Source of the DNA: an uncultured Alphaproteobacteria bacterium
Lineage (GTDB): Bacteria > Pseudomonadota > Alphaproteobacteria > HIMB59 > GCA-002718135
NCBI GenBank assembly: GCA_902584805.1
Contig: CACIBE010000004.1
Location: 1 to 64,000 of the forward strand
DNA length: 64,000 nt
Reading direction: 5' to 3'
Shown: positions 1 through 10,840 of the stretch, piece after piece
Layout of the letters: every line of letters starts with the position of its first letter
Numbering within the stretch: position 1 is the first letter of the stretch
Made by a program: the position numbers and the translations under genes
The notes under the pieces: model-generated
Seen by the model: only the letters and a program-made list of their open reading frames with translations
Told to the model about the DNA's origin: nothing
Database searches by the model: none

Positions 1-1
1 A

Positions 2-358
2 GGAGTATTACATGGAAATAAAACATATTTATTACAATCAAATACAGGACAGATTCAGGAAGCTCACTCCATTTCAGCAGGGTTAGACTATCCGGGTATT
101 GGTCCAGAGCACTCTTTTTTGTTTGAAGAAAAAAGAGTAACTTATATGTCCGCCACAGATAAAGAGGCATTAGAAGCTTTTCAATATTGTTGTAAATTAG
201 AAGGTATAATTCCTGCTTTAGAACCAGCTCATGCTTTGGCTGTGTTAAAAAAAATAGCAAAAAACTATGGTAAAGATAAAATTATTGTCATGAACATGTG
301 CGGTAGAGGTGACAAAGATATTTTTACTATAGCCGATGAATTAAATATAAAAATTTAA
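2..358 (+). CDS. trpB: Tryptophan synthase beta chain (C-terminal part)
   Basis: The window opens inside this gene. The reading frame is open from base 2 with no start, and the TAA lies at 356-358. The protein makes tryptophan from indole and serine with pyridoxal phosphate, in a complex with TrpA. The visible 118 residues match the end of TrpB: a [12 protein letters not shown] segment, then [17 protein letters not shown] and GPEH, and a final [10 protein letters not shown] motif. The next gene, trpA, starts on the base after the stop, so the two subunits are almost certainly translated from one message. The missing N-terminus is outside the window. Confidence 0.97.
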   Translation, partial: GVLHGNKTYLLQSNTGQIQEAHSISAGLDYPGIGPEHSFLFEEKRVTYMSATDKEALEAFQYCCKLEGIIPALEPAHALAVLKKIAKNYGKDKIIVMNMCGRGDKDIFTIADELNIKI

Positions 359-1153
359 ATGACTAATTTAATTAGTCAGACATTTAAAGATGATAAAAAA
401 AAATTGGTAACATTTGTTACGGGTGGTGATCCTGATTTAGAAACTAGTTTAAAAATTATTAAGACAATAATTAATAATGGAGCTGATATTATAGAAATTG
501 GAATGCCTTTTTCTGATCCAATGGCTGATGGTCCAACAATTCAATTATCAAGTAATAGAGCTATAAACAAAGATATTAGTCTAGAAGATATCTTTTTTTT
601 AAGTTCTGAGGCAAAGAAAATAAAGAATGATCTACCTATTATATTAATGGGTTATTATAACTTGATTTTATATTTTGGTATTAAGAAGTTTGTCAAAAAA
701 TGCAAAGAAAATGGTGTAGATGGTTTGATCATTGTTGATTTGCAACCGGAAGAGGATGAAGATCTGATTAATGAACTAAATAAAAACCAAATAGATTTAA
801 TAAGATTAATTACTCCAACAACTGATGAGGGCAGACTTAAACTAATACTAAAAAATGCAAGTGGTTTTTTGTATTTTGTTAGTGTTATGGGCATAACAGG
901 TCAAAAATCTGCTGATCTTAATGAGCTTGAAAGATCAGTGAATTTTATCAAAAAGCACACAAATTTACCTATCGTTCCCGGATTTGGAATTAAAAACTCA
1001 ACTGATGTAAATAATATATGTAAGATAGCAAATGGGGCTGTTGTTGGTTCAAGTATTATTAAAATTATTGAAGAAAATTTAAATGATAAACAAAAAATGT
1101 TATCAGAGATTGATAAATTCTCAAAAGATCTAAAGAATGGAACTAAAGTATGA
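359..1153 (+). CDS. trpA: Tryptophan synthase alpha chain
   Basis: TrpA cleaves indole-3-glycerol phosphate to indole, which passes through a tunnel to TrpB. At 264 residues it has normal family length. The catalytic acid and base are present as Glu46 (IEIGMPFSDP) and Asp57 (MADGPT). The phosphate-binding loops PGFGIKN and VVGSSI are near the C-terminus. The ATG follows the trpB stop with no gap, and the gene ends in an ATGA overlap with accD. The trpBA-accD-folC order is typical of Alphaproteobacteria. Confidence 0.98.
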   Translation: MTNLISQTFKDDKKKLVTFVTGGDPDLETSLKIIKTIINNGADIIEIGMPFSDPMADGPTIQLSSNRAINKDISLEDIFFLSSEAKKIKNDLPIILMGYYNLILYFGIKKFVKKCKENGVDGLIIVDLQPEEDEDLINELNKNQIDLIRLITPTTDEGRLKLILKNASGFLYFVSVMGITGQKSADLNELERSVNFIKKHTNLPIVPGFGIKNSTDVNNICKIANGAVVGSSIIKIIEENLNDKQKMLSEIDKFSKDLKNGTKV

Positions 1154-1992
1154 ATTGGTTAACAAATTTTGTTAAACCTAAATTATCTTCACTTGTAAAA
1201 CGAAGAAGTGTCCCAGAAAAATTATGGAATAACTGTGTTTCATGTGGAAATATGATTCATCATAAAGACTTAAAAGAAAATTTATTTGTTTGTTTAACTT
1301 GTAATTATCATTTTAGGATGTCTGCAGAGGATAGGATAAAGCTTTTTTTTGAAAAAGGGAATTATACTGAAATTAATCCTGACAATATTTCAGATGATCC
1401 ACTTAAATTTACAGATAAGAAAAAATATAAAGACAGATTAAAAGAATATAGAAAAAAAACAAACAGAGATGATGCTTTCATACTTATTAAAGGTAAAATT
1501 AAAAACAAAGAAATCATTACTGGAATAATGAATTTTGAGTTTATGGGAGGATCTATGGGAAGAGCAGTAGGTGGAGCAATAGTTAAAGGTGCTAAAATTG
1601 CTATAGAAGAAAAATTACCTTATGTAATTATCACCTCATCTGGTGGAGCAAGAATGCAGGAAGGAATCGTTAGCTTAATGCAAATGCCCAGAACAATTGC
1701 TGCTGTTGATTTGTTAAATGAAAATAAGATACCTTACATAGTAATTTTAACTGAGCCTACCACTGGTGGAGTAACAGCTTCTTTCGCAATGTTAGGTGAT
1801 ATAACAATAGCAGAACAAGGTGCTACTATAGGATTTGCTGGTAAAAGAGTTATTCAAGATACTATTAGAGAAGAGTTGCCAATAGATTTTCAAAAAGCAG
1901 AATATCTAAAAGATCATGGCATGGTAGATATTGTTTCGCATAGAAAAGATCTTAAAGAAACATTATACAAAGTAATAGATCATATAAATTAA
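1150..1992 (+). CDS. accD: Acetyl-CoA carboxylase carboxyltransferase subunit beta
   Basis: This is the beta half of the carboxyltransferase that moves CO2 from biotin to acetyl-CoA to give malonyl-CoA, the first step of fatty-acid synthesis. The N-terminal four-cysteine zinc finger is complete (Cys29, Cys32, Cys48, Cys51). A crotonase-like carboxyltransferase core follows, with SSGGARMQEG and a GGVTASFAMLGD segment. At 280 residues it is slightly short but complete. It overlaps trpA by four bases (ATGA), indicating translational coupling. AccA, AccB and AccC are not in this window. Confidence 0.98.
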   Translation: MNWLTNFVKPKLSSLVKRRSVPEKLWNNCVSCGNMIHHKDLKENLFVCLTCNYHFRMSAEDRIKLFFEKGNYTEINPDNISDDPLKFTDKKKYKDRLKEYRKKTNRDDAFILIKGKIKNKEIITGIMNFEFMGGSMGRAVGGAIVKGAKIAIEEKLPYVIITSSGGARMQEGIVSLMQMPRTIAAVDLLNENKIPYIVILTEPTTGGVTASFAMLGDITIAEQGATIGFAGKRVIQDTIREELPIDFQKAEYLKDHGMVDIVSHRKDLKETLYKVIDHIN

Positions 1993-1995
1993 TAA

Positions 1996-3255
1996 GTGAA
2001 ATCTAAAACAGAAAAGTTGTTAGATGAACTTGTCAAACTTCATCCCAAATATATTGATCTTTCATTAAACAGATTAAAATTATTATTAAAAAAATTAGGT
2101 AATCCTCAAGATCATCTCCCAAAAACTATTCATATTGCAGGAACAAATGGTAAAGGCTCGGTACAAAGTTTTATAAGAAATATTTTATCTAAGAATGGGT
2201 ATAAATGTGATGCTTATATCTCACCTCATTTATCTAGGTTTAATGAAAGAATAATTCTAAATGATAAAGAAGTAAGCACAAAGAAACTTTATGAAACTCT
2301 AAAATTTGTAAAAAAAATAAATAATAATAAACCAATAACTTTCTTTGAAATAACAACAGCTGCAGCGTTCATATTATTTAAACAATCAAAATCTGACTTT
2401 CTTATTTTAGAAACAGGATTAGGAGGTAGATTAGATGCAACAAACATAATACCAAAAAAGATTTGTAGTATTTTAACGCCAATTAGTTTTGATCATGAGG
2501 AATTTCTTGGTAAAACACTTAGGAAAATTGCTAATGAAAAATTAGGTATAGTGAAGAATTGTGAGTTTGTTTTAGTTGGTAAACAAAAAAAAGTGTTAAA
2601 AAATTATATTCAAAAAAAATTAAATAATTTTGAAAATAAATATTTTTATGGAAAAGAATTTCGTGTCACAAAATCATTAAAAAATAAGTTTGAGATAAAA
2701 ATGGATAAGAAAAAATATATCTATCCCCAACCTTCATTGAACGGGAAACATCAAGAAGAAAACGCATCAATATCTATATATTTTGCAAAAATTATGAAAA
2801 AAATGGGGTATGAATTAAATACAAAGGAAATTAATGCGGCTATAAAAAAAACTATTTGGCCAGGAAGATTGGAAATTATTAATTATACAAATAAAAAAAT
2901 AATTCTTGATGGGTCACATAATATTGATGGAGCTGAAAAACTAAATGAATTTTTAAAAACTAAAAGATTAAAACCTATAGTCTTATTTGGAATGTTAAAC
3001 AATAAGAAAGCTAGTTTATTTTTGAATAAAATAAAAAAAAGAATATCTAAAGTTTTAGCTATAAAAATTCCAGATGAAAAAAATTCATTTAAAACTGAAC
3101 AAATAAATGAGATTTGTGATTTTCATTCTATTAAATGTGAGCGAGTAAATAATATTAATGATGCTTTAAAATATTTTAGATCTAATCGAGAAAAATTTTA
3201 TTTAATCACTGGTTCTTTGTATTTGATAGGAAAAATTAGAAAAAGATTACTCTAA
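1996..3255 (+). CDS. folC: Bifunctional dihydrofolate/folylpolyglutamate synthase
   Basis: FolC adds glutamate to dihydropteroate or folates using ATP. The mononucleotide-binding loop HIAGTNGKGS is at residues 47-55, the family signature GLGGRLDATN follows, and the C-terminal domain carries LDGSHN. The start is a GTG at 1996, directly after accD's stop and a second in-frame TAA. No ATG lies nearby that keeps the conserved N-terminus. The 419-residue length is normal. The last nine bases overlap the end of trxA on the opposite strand, so the two transcripts converge with no terminator space. Confidence 0.96.
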   Translation: MKSKTEKLLDELVKLHPKYIDLSLNRLKLLLKKLGNPQDHLPKTIHIAGTNGKGSVQSFIRNILSKNGYKCDAYISPHLSRFNERIILNDKEVSTKKLYETLKFVKKINNNKPITFFEITTAAAFILFKQSKSDFLILETGLGGRLDATNIIPKKICSILTPISFDHEEFLGKTLRKIANEKLGIVKNCEFVLVGKQKKVLKNYIQKKLNNFENKYFYGKEFRVTKSLKNKFEIKMDKKKYIYPQPSLNGKHQEENASISIYFAKIMKKMGYELNTKEINAAIKKTIWPGRLEIINYTNKKIILDGSHNIDGAEKLNEFLKTKRLKPIVLFGMLNNKKASLFLNKIKKRISKVLAIKIPDEKNSFKTEQINEICDFHSIKCERVNNINDALKYFRSNREKFYLITGSLYLIGKIRKRLL

Positions 3256-3570
3256 ATTAGATTGTATCCAGTTTTCTAAATCTGTTTTTGGGAGACTTCC
3301 AACTTTAGTATCAATTAACTCGCCTTTTTTAAATATCATTATCGTTGGAATTCCTCTTATACCATACTTCTGTGGGGTCATGGGATTCTCATCAATATTC
3401 ATTTTATATATTTTTACTTTATCTTTTTTCTCTTCAGCAATTTCTTCTAAAATTGGATCAAGCACTTTACAAGGGCCACACCATTCAGCTCCAAAATCAA
3501 CTACCACAGGTAATTCATTTGAAGATATATCATTTTCAAAGGTTTGATCGTTTGTAGCTTTAGTAGACAT
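3247..3570 (-). CDS. trxA: Thioredoxin
   Basis: This is a 107-residue thioredoxin with the classical active site WCGPC (Cys31, Cys34) and the cis-proline loop GIRGIPTIMIF. It reduces protein disulfides in the cytoplasm and can supply electrons to ribonucleotide reductase, whose genes lie about 7 kb away. It is the last gene of the leftward run chvI-chvG-ahcY-metK-tsaE-amgK-murU-trxA and its end overlaps folC by nine bases. In rhizobial relatives addA and addB sit between trxA and murU. Here only 46 bases separate them. Confidence 0.98.
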   Translation of the reverse strand: MSTKATNDQTFENDISSNELPVVVDFGAEWCGPCKVLDPILEEIAEEKKDKVKIYKMNIDENPMTPQKYGIRGIPTIMIFKKGELIDTKVGSLPKTDLENWIQSNLE

Positions 3571-3616
3571 ATTTGATATGTAAGAAATATTTATCTATAA
3601 TCAAGCTAAATTAAAT

Positions 3617-4297
3617 CTAATTTTCTAAAATTGATTTTTTATCCCCAATATGTCTAATTTTGGAAGGAATTACATAGCCTTTAATTTGGTTTTTTTTAAT
3701 TAATGTTGTCCAAATTTCATTCATAGGGAAGATTTTTTTTTTATTATTAAAGATATTTTTAGATACAATTTGAAGACCGGAATAATATAATTTCTCATTT
3801 TTACTTTTCCAATTTTTAACTACATTTCGTTTTAAATAAAAATCTCCATTTTCTTTTTTTAAACCTAAAAAATTAATATCTTTAGACAACAACATTTTAC
3901 AATGAGAAACATCTAGATAATTACCAAGAAAATATTTGATATGTGATTTATTTTTTTTAGTCCAAAAAATATCGGAATTAACAACACAAATGTTTTTTCT
4001 TTTTGTATGATTGAAAATATTTTTTACTCCTCCACCTGTGCCAAGTATTTTTTTTTCATAGACAATCTGAATGGGATATTTTTTATAATTTTTATCTAAA
4101 TACTTTTTAATTTTATTATGTAAATAATGAGTATTTATTAAAATTTCATCACATCCAATATTACTAAAGAAATCAATAGTGTTTTTTAATAATATTTTAT
4201 TTTTATATTTTAACAGAGGTTTTGGAGTTCTAAGTGTCAAGTTCAGCATTCTTGATCCAAAACCTGCACATAAAATCATTAAGGTAAAATTCTTCAT
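3617..4297 (-). CDS. murU: N-acetylmuramate 1-phosphate uridylyltransferase (MurU-like nucleotidyltransferase)
   Basis: This is a 226-residue sugar-phosphate nucleotidyltransferase. It has the nucleotide-binding signature AGFGSRM at residues 11-17, followed by TPKPLL, and a metal-binding aspartate in the NSDIFW strand. MurU makes UDP-MurNAc from MurNAc-1-phosphate, bypassing de novo synthesis and fosfomycin-sensitive MurA. The assignment rests on the fold plus its pairing with the AmgK-like kinase, which starts three bases upstream. A GDP-mannose or glucose-1-phosphate nucleotidyltransferase is the alternative. The lysine- and isoleucine-rich sequence is diverged from studied MurU. Confidence 0.82.
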   Translation of the reverse strand: MKNFTLMILCAGFGSRMLNLTLRTPKPLLKYKNKILLKNTIDFFSNIGCDEILINTHYLHNKIKKYLDKNYKKYPIQIVYEKKILGTGGGVKNIFNHTKRKNICVVNSDIFWTKKNKSHIKYFLGNYLDVSHCKMLLSKDINFLGLKKENGDFYLKRNVVKNWKSKNEKLYYSGLQIVSKNIFNNKKKIFPMNEIWTTLIKKNQIKGYVIPSKIRHIGDKKSILEN

Positions 4298-4300
4298 AAA

Positions 4301-5218
4301 TTATAAATACTTTTTATAAATCGCTCTTAGTTCATGATTTTTAATATTATTCAATGTTACTGTTGTTCTAGATTTGGTTATTTTTAAATAATCTAAATAT
4401 TGGTTATCATTATTTATACTAATTAATTTTCTCCATCTACCAAGTAATCGAGTCTGTCGAGCTAAACTTAAGACGTAATATTGTTCACGAAAAGTATTGA
4501 GGTTTTCAATAATTGGAGTGTGATCATAGAAATATTCAATTAATTTATCGTTGTAATCCCTTGTAAAATCAATTCTTGGATTTTCTAATAATGATAGAAG
4601 GTCCCATCCTATAAACCCGATAAAAGCACTTTGAAAATCAATAATTCCACATTGTAAATGTGATGCATAATTTCCTAGAAAAAATAAATTAACAAACTCA
4701 AAGTCTTTGTGAGCAAAATTTTTCATATTATAATTTTGAGAATAAAATATACTTTCCCATAATTCATAAAATTTTGAAGTTGGGAAATTTGAATTTTTTT
4801 TGTTAGGAATATAATAAGTAACAAACTCTTTAAGTTCAATTTTTAAATCATCAAAGGTGTATTCTTTTAAATTTTTAAGATTTTTTAAATTTGTTTCATT
4901 TTGAATAACAATTAAATTATCTATAGCTAGTTTTAAAAGTTTGTAAAAATTATCTTTATTATATATTTTGTTAAATCTATCATTTCCAAAATCTTGCATA
5001 TATATTTTATATTGTTTTTGATTGACTTCATATATCTTAGGAATCGATATATTGACTTTTAATAATATTTCATAAACGTCAAGAAAATTTTTAAACTCTT
5101 GTTTATCTTTAGAAAAATCAATTATTATTTTAGTATTACCTTTTTCTATTTTTCTATAAATTAGTTTTTTAGATAATCCATCCTCAATTTTTTCTAAATC
5201 TTTATGATCAGAATTCAT
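4301..5218 (-). CDS. amgK: N-acetylmuramate/N-acetylglucosamine kinase (AmgK-like, APH fold)
   Basis: This is a 305-residue member of the aminoglycoside phosphotransferase/choline kinase fold. The catalytic loop reads FAHKDFEFVNLFF, where the usual form is HxDxxxxN, and the metal-binding DFQ lies in GIIDFQSAFIGFIGWDLLSLL. AmgK phosphorylates the anomeric carbon of MurNAc and GlcNAc recovered from the wall, giving MurU its substrate. The pairing with murU and the position after tsaE match the Alphaproteobacteria/Pseudomonas arrangement. Four bases separate it from tsaE. Substrate is inferred from family and context. Confidence 0.82.
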   Translation of the reverse strand: MNSDHKDLEKIEDGLSKKLIYRKIEKGNTKIIIDFSKDKQEFKNFLDVYEILLKVNISIPKIYEVNQKQYKIYMQDFGNDRFNKIYNKDNFYKLLKLAIDNLIVIQNETNLKNLKNLKEYTFDDLKIELKEFVTYYIPNKKNSNFPTSKFYELWESIFYSQNYNMKNFAHKDFEFVNLFFLGNYASHLQCGIIDFQSAFIGFIGWDLLSLLENPRIDFTRDYNDKLIEYFYDHTPIIENLNTFREQYYVLSLARQTRLLGRWRKLISINNDNQYLDYLKITKSRTTVTLNNIKNHELRAIYKKYL

Positions 5219-5222
5219 AATA

Positions 5223-5669
5223 CTATTGATTAAAACTAATATTAATTTTTCTTTTAGTTTCTGAAATAATATCTAAATTTATTAAATAAGATTTTTTATT
5301 TAGTGGTAAACTAATTAACATTTCAGGCCATTCAATAAATGTAATATTATTATTTAGATTTTCGAAAAAATCTAATTCCTCTATTTCTTTTAAATTTTTA
5401 ATTCTATAAAAGTCATAATGATATATTTGAGATGCATTTAAATCATACGTAATTAAAATAGGAAAAGTTGGGCTAGCAATTGAGGCTGGTTTGGGTAAAT
5501 TATTTAATAAATAAAGATTATTAATTAGTAATCTTACAAGTGTTGTTTTACCTGCACCTAGTTCGCCTTGAAATAGGTAAATATTTCCGACACATATGTC
5601 TTTACATAAATTACTAGCTAATTTTTCAAGTTCAGGAAGATCTAAAATTTGATTACTTAATTTGTGCAA
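5223..5669 (-). CDS. tsaE: tRNA threonylcarbamoyladenosine biosynthesis ATPase TsaE
   Basis: This small (148-residue) P-loop protein has Walker A GELGAGKTT at residues 35-43, SPTFPI, the YHYDFYRI segment and a C-terminal FIEWPE. TsaE drives the TsaB-TsaD-TsaE complex that makes t6A37 in ANN-decoding tRNAs. TsaB is encoded at 49674-50285, and TsaD is not in the window. The only usable start is TTG at 5669. It lies in the same frame as metK, just six bases after the metK stop, so readthrough of one TAA would fuse the two proteins. Confidence 0.93.
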   Translation of the reverse strand: MHKLSNQILDLPELEKLASNLCKDICVGNIYLFQGELGAGKTTLVRLLINNLYLLNNLPKPASIASPTFPILITYDLNASQIYHYDFYRIKNLKEIEELDFFENLNNNITFIEWPEMLISLPLNKKSYLINLDIISETKRKINISFNQ

Positions 5670-5675
5670 ATTTTG

Positions 5676-6845
5676 TTATGCAATACCTTTTAAAGCTTCA
5701 ACTAAATCTGTTTTTTCCCAAGTAAAATGCCCCTTGTCGCTTGGCTCTCTACCAAAATGGCCATAAGCAGAAGTTGGAACATAAATTGCATTTGTTAGTT
5801 TTAAATGTTCTCTTATTCCTCTTGGACTTAGATCAAATAAATCTTGCACAGATTTTTCAATTTTCTGTTCATCGACTTTATTTTTTCCATTAGTATTAAC
5901 ATATACTGATAAAGGTTTTGATACACCTATTGCATAAGATAACTGTATAGTACACTCATCAGCAAGATCTGCTGCAACAACATTTTTTGCTAAGTACCTA
6001 GCTGCATATGCTGCAGATCTATCAACTTTAGATGGATCTTTCCCAGAAAATGCACCTCCACCATGGGGTGCTGCTCCACCATACGTATCAACAATTATTT
6101 TTCTACCTGTAAGACCAGAGTCACCATCAGGACCTCCAATTACAAAGTTTCCTGTAGGATTTACATAGAATTCCTCATCCTTAAGACCTTCTAATAAGTT
6201 ATTAGGTATACACTCATATACATAAGGTTTAACAATTTCTTTTACGTCCTCAGGAGATAAACCTTCCTTGTGTTGTGAAGAAATTACTAAGGATGTAACT
6301 TTGCTTGGTTTTCCATTTTCATAAAGCATTGTAACTTGACTTTTAGAATCAGGCTCTAGACCAGGTGCAGATCCATCTTTACGAGCTTGAGCCATTTTAT
6401 ATAAAATTTGGTGAGAATAATGTATCGGAGCTGGCATTAATGATTCAGTGTCCTTACAAGCAAAACCAAACATGATCCCTTGATCACCTGCGCCCTCATC
6501 TTTATTGCTTCCAGAATCAACACCCATAGCAATATCTGCCGATTGCTCATGAAGAAAACTTTCAATATCACAATTCTGCCAATGAAAACCATCTTGTTCA
6601 TAACCAATATCTTTAATACAATCTCTAACTTGAGATATGATCTGATCTTTAGAAATTGATGGGCCCCTTACTTCTCCTGCTAGAACTACTTTATTAGTAG
6701 TAGTCAAAGTCTCACAAGCTACACGTGTTTGCGGGTCACCAGATGACAAATAAGTATCAACAACCATATCTGAAATTCTATCACAAACTTTATCTGGATG
6801 CCCTTCTGAAACTGATTCACTTGTAAATAAATAAGATCTTTTCAT
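5676..6845 (-). CDS. metK: S-adenosylmethionine synthetase
   Basis: MetK makes SAM from methionine and ATP. The 389 residues include [14 protein letters not shown] near the N-terminus, the [12 protein letters not shown] hexapeptide region and the glycine-rich [17 protein letters not shown] loop. It is complete. It starts eight bases after ahcY with a GGAG ribosome site (AGGAGTTAAC before ATG), so SAM synthesis and SAH removal are co-transcribed. In many Alphaproteobacteria metK lies near trmB and rimP instead. No riboswitch space exists in front of it. Confidence 0.99.
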   Translation of the reverse strand: MKRSYLFTSESVSEGHPDKVCDRISDMVVDTYLSSGDPQTRVACETLTTTNKVVLAGEVRGPSISKDQIISQVRDCIKDIGYEQDGFHWQNCDIESFLHEQSADIAMGVDSGSNKDEGAGDQGIMFGFACKDTESLMPAPIHYSHQILYKMAQARKDGSAPGLEPDSKSQVTMLYENGKPSKVTSLVISSQHKEGLSPEDVKEIVKPYVYECIPNNLLEGLKDEEFYVNPTGNFVIGGPDGDSGLTGRKIIVDTYGGAAPHGGGAFSGKDPSKVDRSAAYAARYLAKNVVAADLADECTIQLSYAIGVSKPLSVYVNTNGKNKVDEQKIEKSVQDLFDLSPRGIREHLKLTNAIYVPTSAYGHFGREPSDKGHFTWEKTDLVEALKGIA

Positions 6846-6853
6846 GTTAACTC

Positions 6854-9847
<2,994 letters not shown>

Positions 9848-9876
<29 letters not shown>

Positions 9877-10561
9877 ATCTTGTTCTTATTTGATCAAAAG
9901 AATTATCATAAGATCTGAATTTTTTTCTTAATCTCTTTATATGGCTATCGATAGTCCTATCATCAACATATATGGAATCGCCATACATAGCGTCCATTAA
10001 TTGATTTCTATCTTTTACGACTCCAGGATACTGAGCAAGAGATTTAATTAAATTAAACTCTGCAACCGTAAGTTCAATTTCTATACCTTTCCAAAAACAT
10101 AATTGTTTATCTTCATCTAGTATTAAATCACCTTTTATAAAATTTTGTTTTTTAATACTATTATCTTTTTGTTCTTCATTTCTATTGTTATGAATTCTTA
10201 GCACTGTTCTTATGCGCTCATTTAATAATTTTTGTGAAAAAGGTTTTTTTATATAATCTGAAGCTCCCATTCTTAGTCCAATAATCTCATCTTGTTCATG
10301 ATCTTTTGACGTTAAAAAAATAATCGGAAGATCTTTTAGATTTTCAATCTTGCTCGAACGTACTTTTGAAAGAAGTTCATTTCCATCCATTTTAGGCATC
10401 TTAATATCAAATAATCCCAAATCATAAGATTTGCTTTCAAGAGCCTCTAAGGCCTCAACTCCATTAAGAAATGTATCTACTGTAAACCCTTCACTTTGCA
10501 GAGAAAGAGATACTGATGTGAGAATCGACTGCTCGTCATCAACTAATGCTATCTTAGGCAT
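9848..10561 (-). CDS. chvI: OmpR-family response regulator ChvI
   Basis: This is a 237-residue regulator with an N-terminal receiver domain (acidic pocket ALVDDE, phospho-Asp52 in FDIKMPKMDG, Lys in IKKPFS). Its C-terminal winged helix has the usual DDRTIDSHIKRLRKKF recognition region. It is the partner of the overlapping chvG. Being the first gene of the leftward run, its promoter must lie in the 10562-10840 gap shared with nrdA. Sequence around MPKIALVDDEQSILTSVS is characteristic of ChvI. Confidence 0.95.
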
Positions 10562-10703
10562 ACTGTTTTTTATTATTAATTTATGGCAGATTTAAGTTCA
10601 AAGAAAAAATGACTCAGTTAACAAAATGTGACTTAAGTTGATAAGTAAATGTAAATATTTCAATAACTTGTTTGCCTCCTAAAAATATGAATTAAGTAAG
10701 GGA

Positions 10704-10731
10704 TTGACATGATAAAAAAAATATTTATGTT
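10704..10731 (+). promoter_or_regulatory. Candidate sigma-70 promoter for nrdA
   Basis: A perfect -35 TTGACA (10704-10709) is followed after 16 bases by TATGTT (10726-10731, four of six to TATAAT). Transcription would begin near 10738, about 100 bases before nrdA, leaving the NrdR-type box in the leader. A promoter nearer the box cannot be excluded. The rest of the 10562-10840 gap shows no riboswitch or tRNA. Confidence 0.45.
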
Positions 10732-10786
10732 CTTATTTTGTTCTTATTGCGATATTGAGCAAATGTTGTATTGTCCTTTTTCGGCG

Positions 10787-10802
10787 GCACTACATATTGT
10801 GT
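10787..10802 (+). promoter_or_regulatory. NrdR box upstream of nrdA
   Basis: GCACTACATATTGTGT agrees at 14 of 16 positions with the NrdR operator consensus acaCwAtATaTwGtgt and is an imperfect palindrome. NrdR represses ribonucleotide reductase genes when dATP is high. It lies 38 bases before nrdA. NrdR sites usually come in pairs 31-32 bases apart. A second good copy is not visible, the best partial match being near 10761. Confidence 0.6.
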
Positions 10803-10840
10803 TTTTCGACAATAATTTATTAAAAATGGATAGAATTTAA

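Noticed and set aside
10562-10840. Possible riboswitch (cobalamin type) or RNA gene before nrdA
   Set aside because: The reductase is class Ia with a conserved radical tyrosine, so B12 control is not expected. No B12-box-like or multi-helix structure is visible in the 279 bases. A promoter and NrdR-type box explain the gap better.
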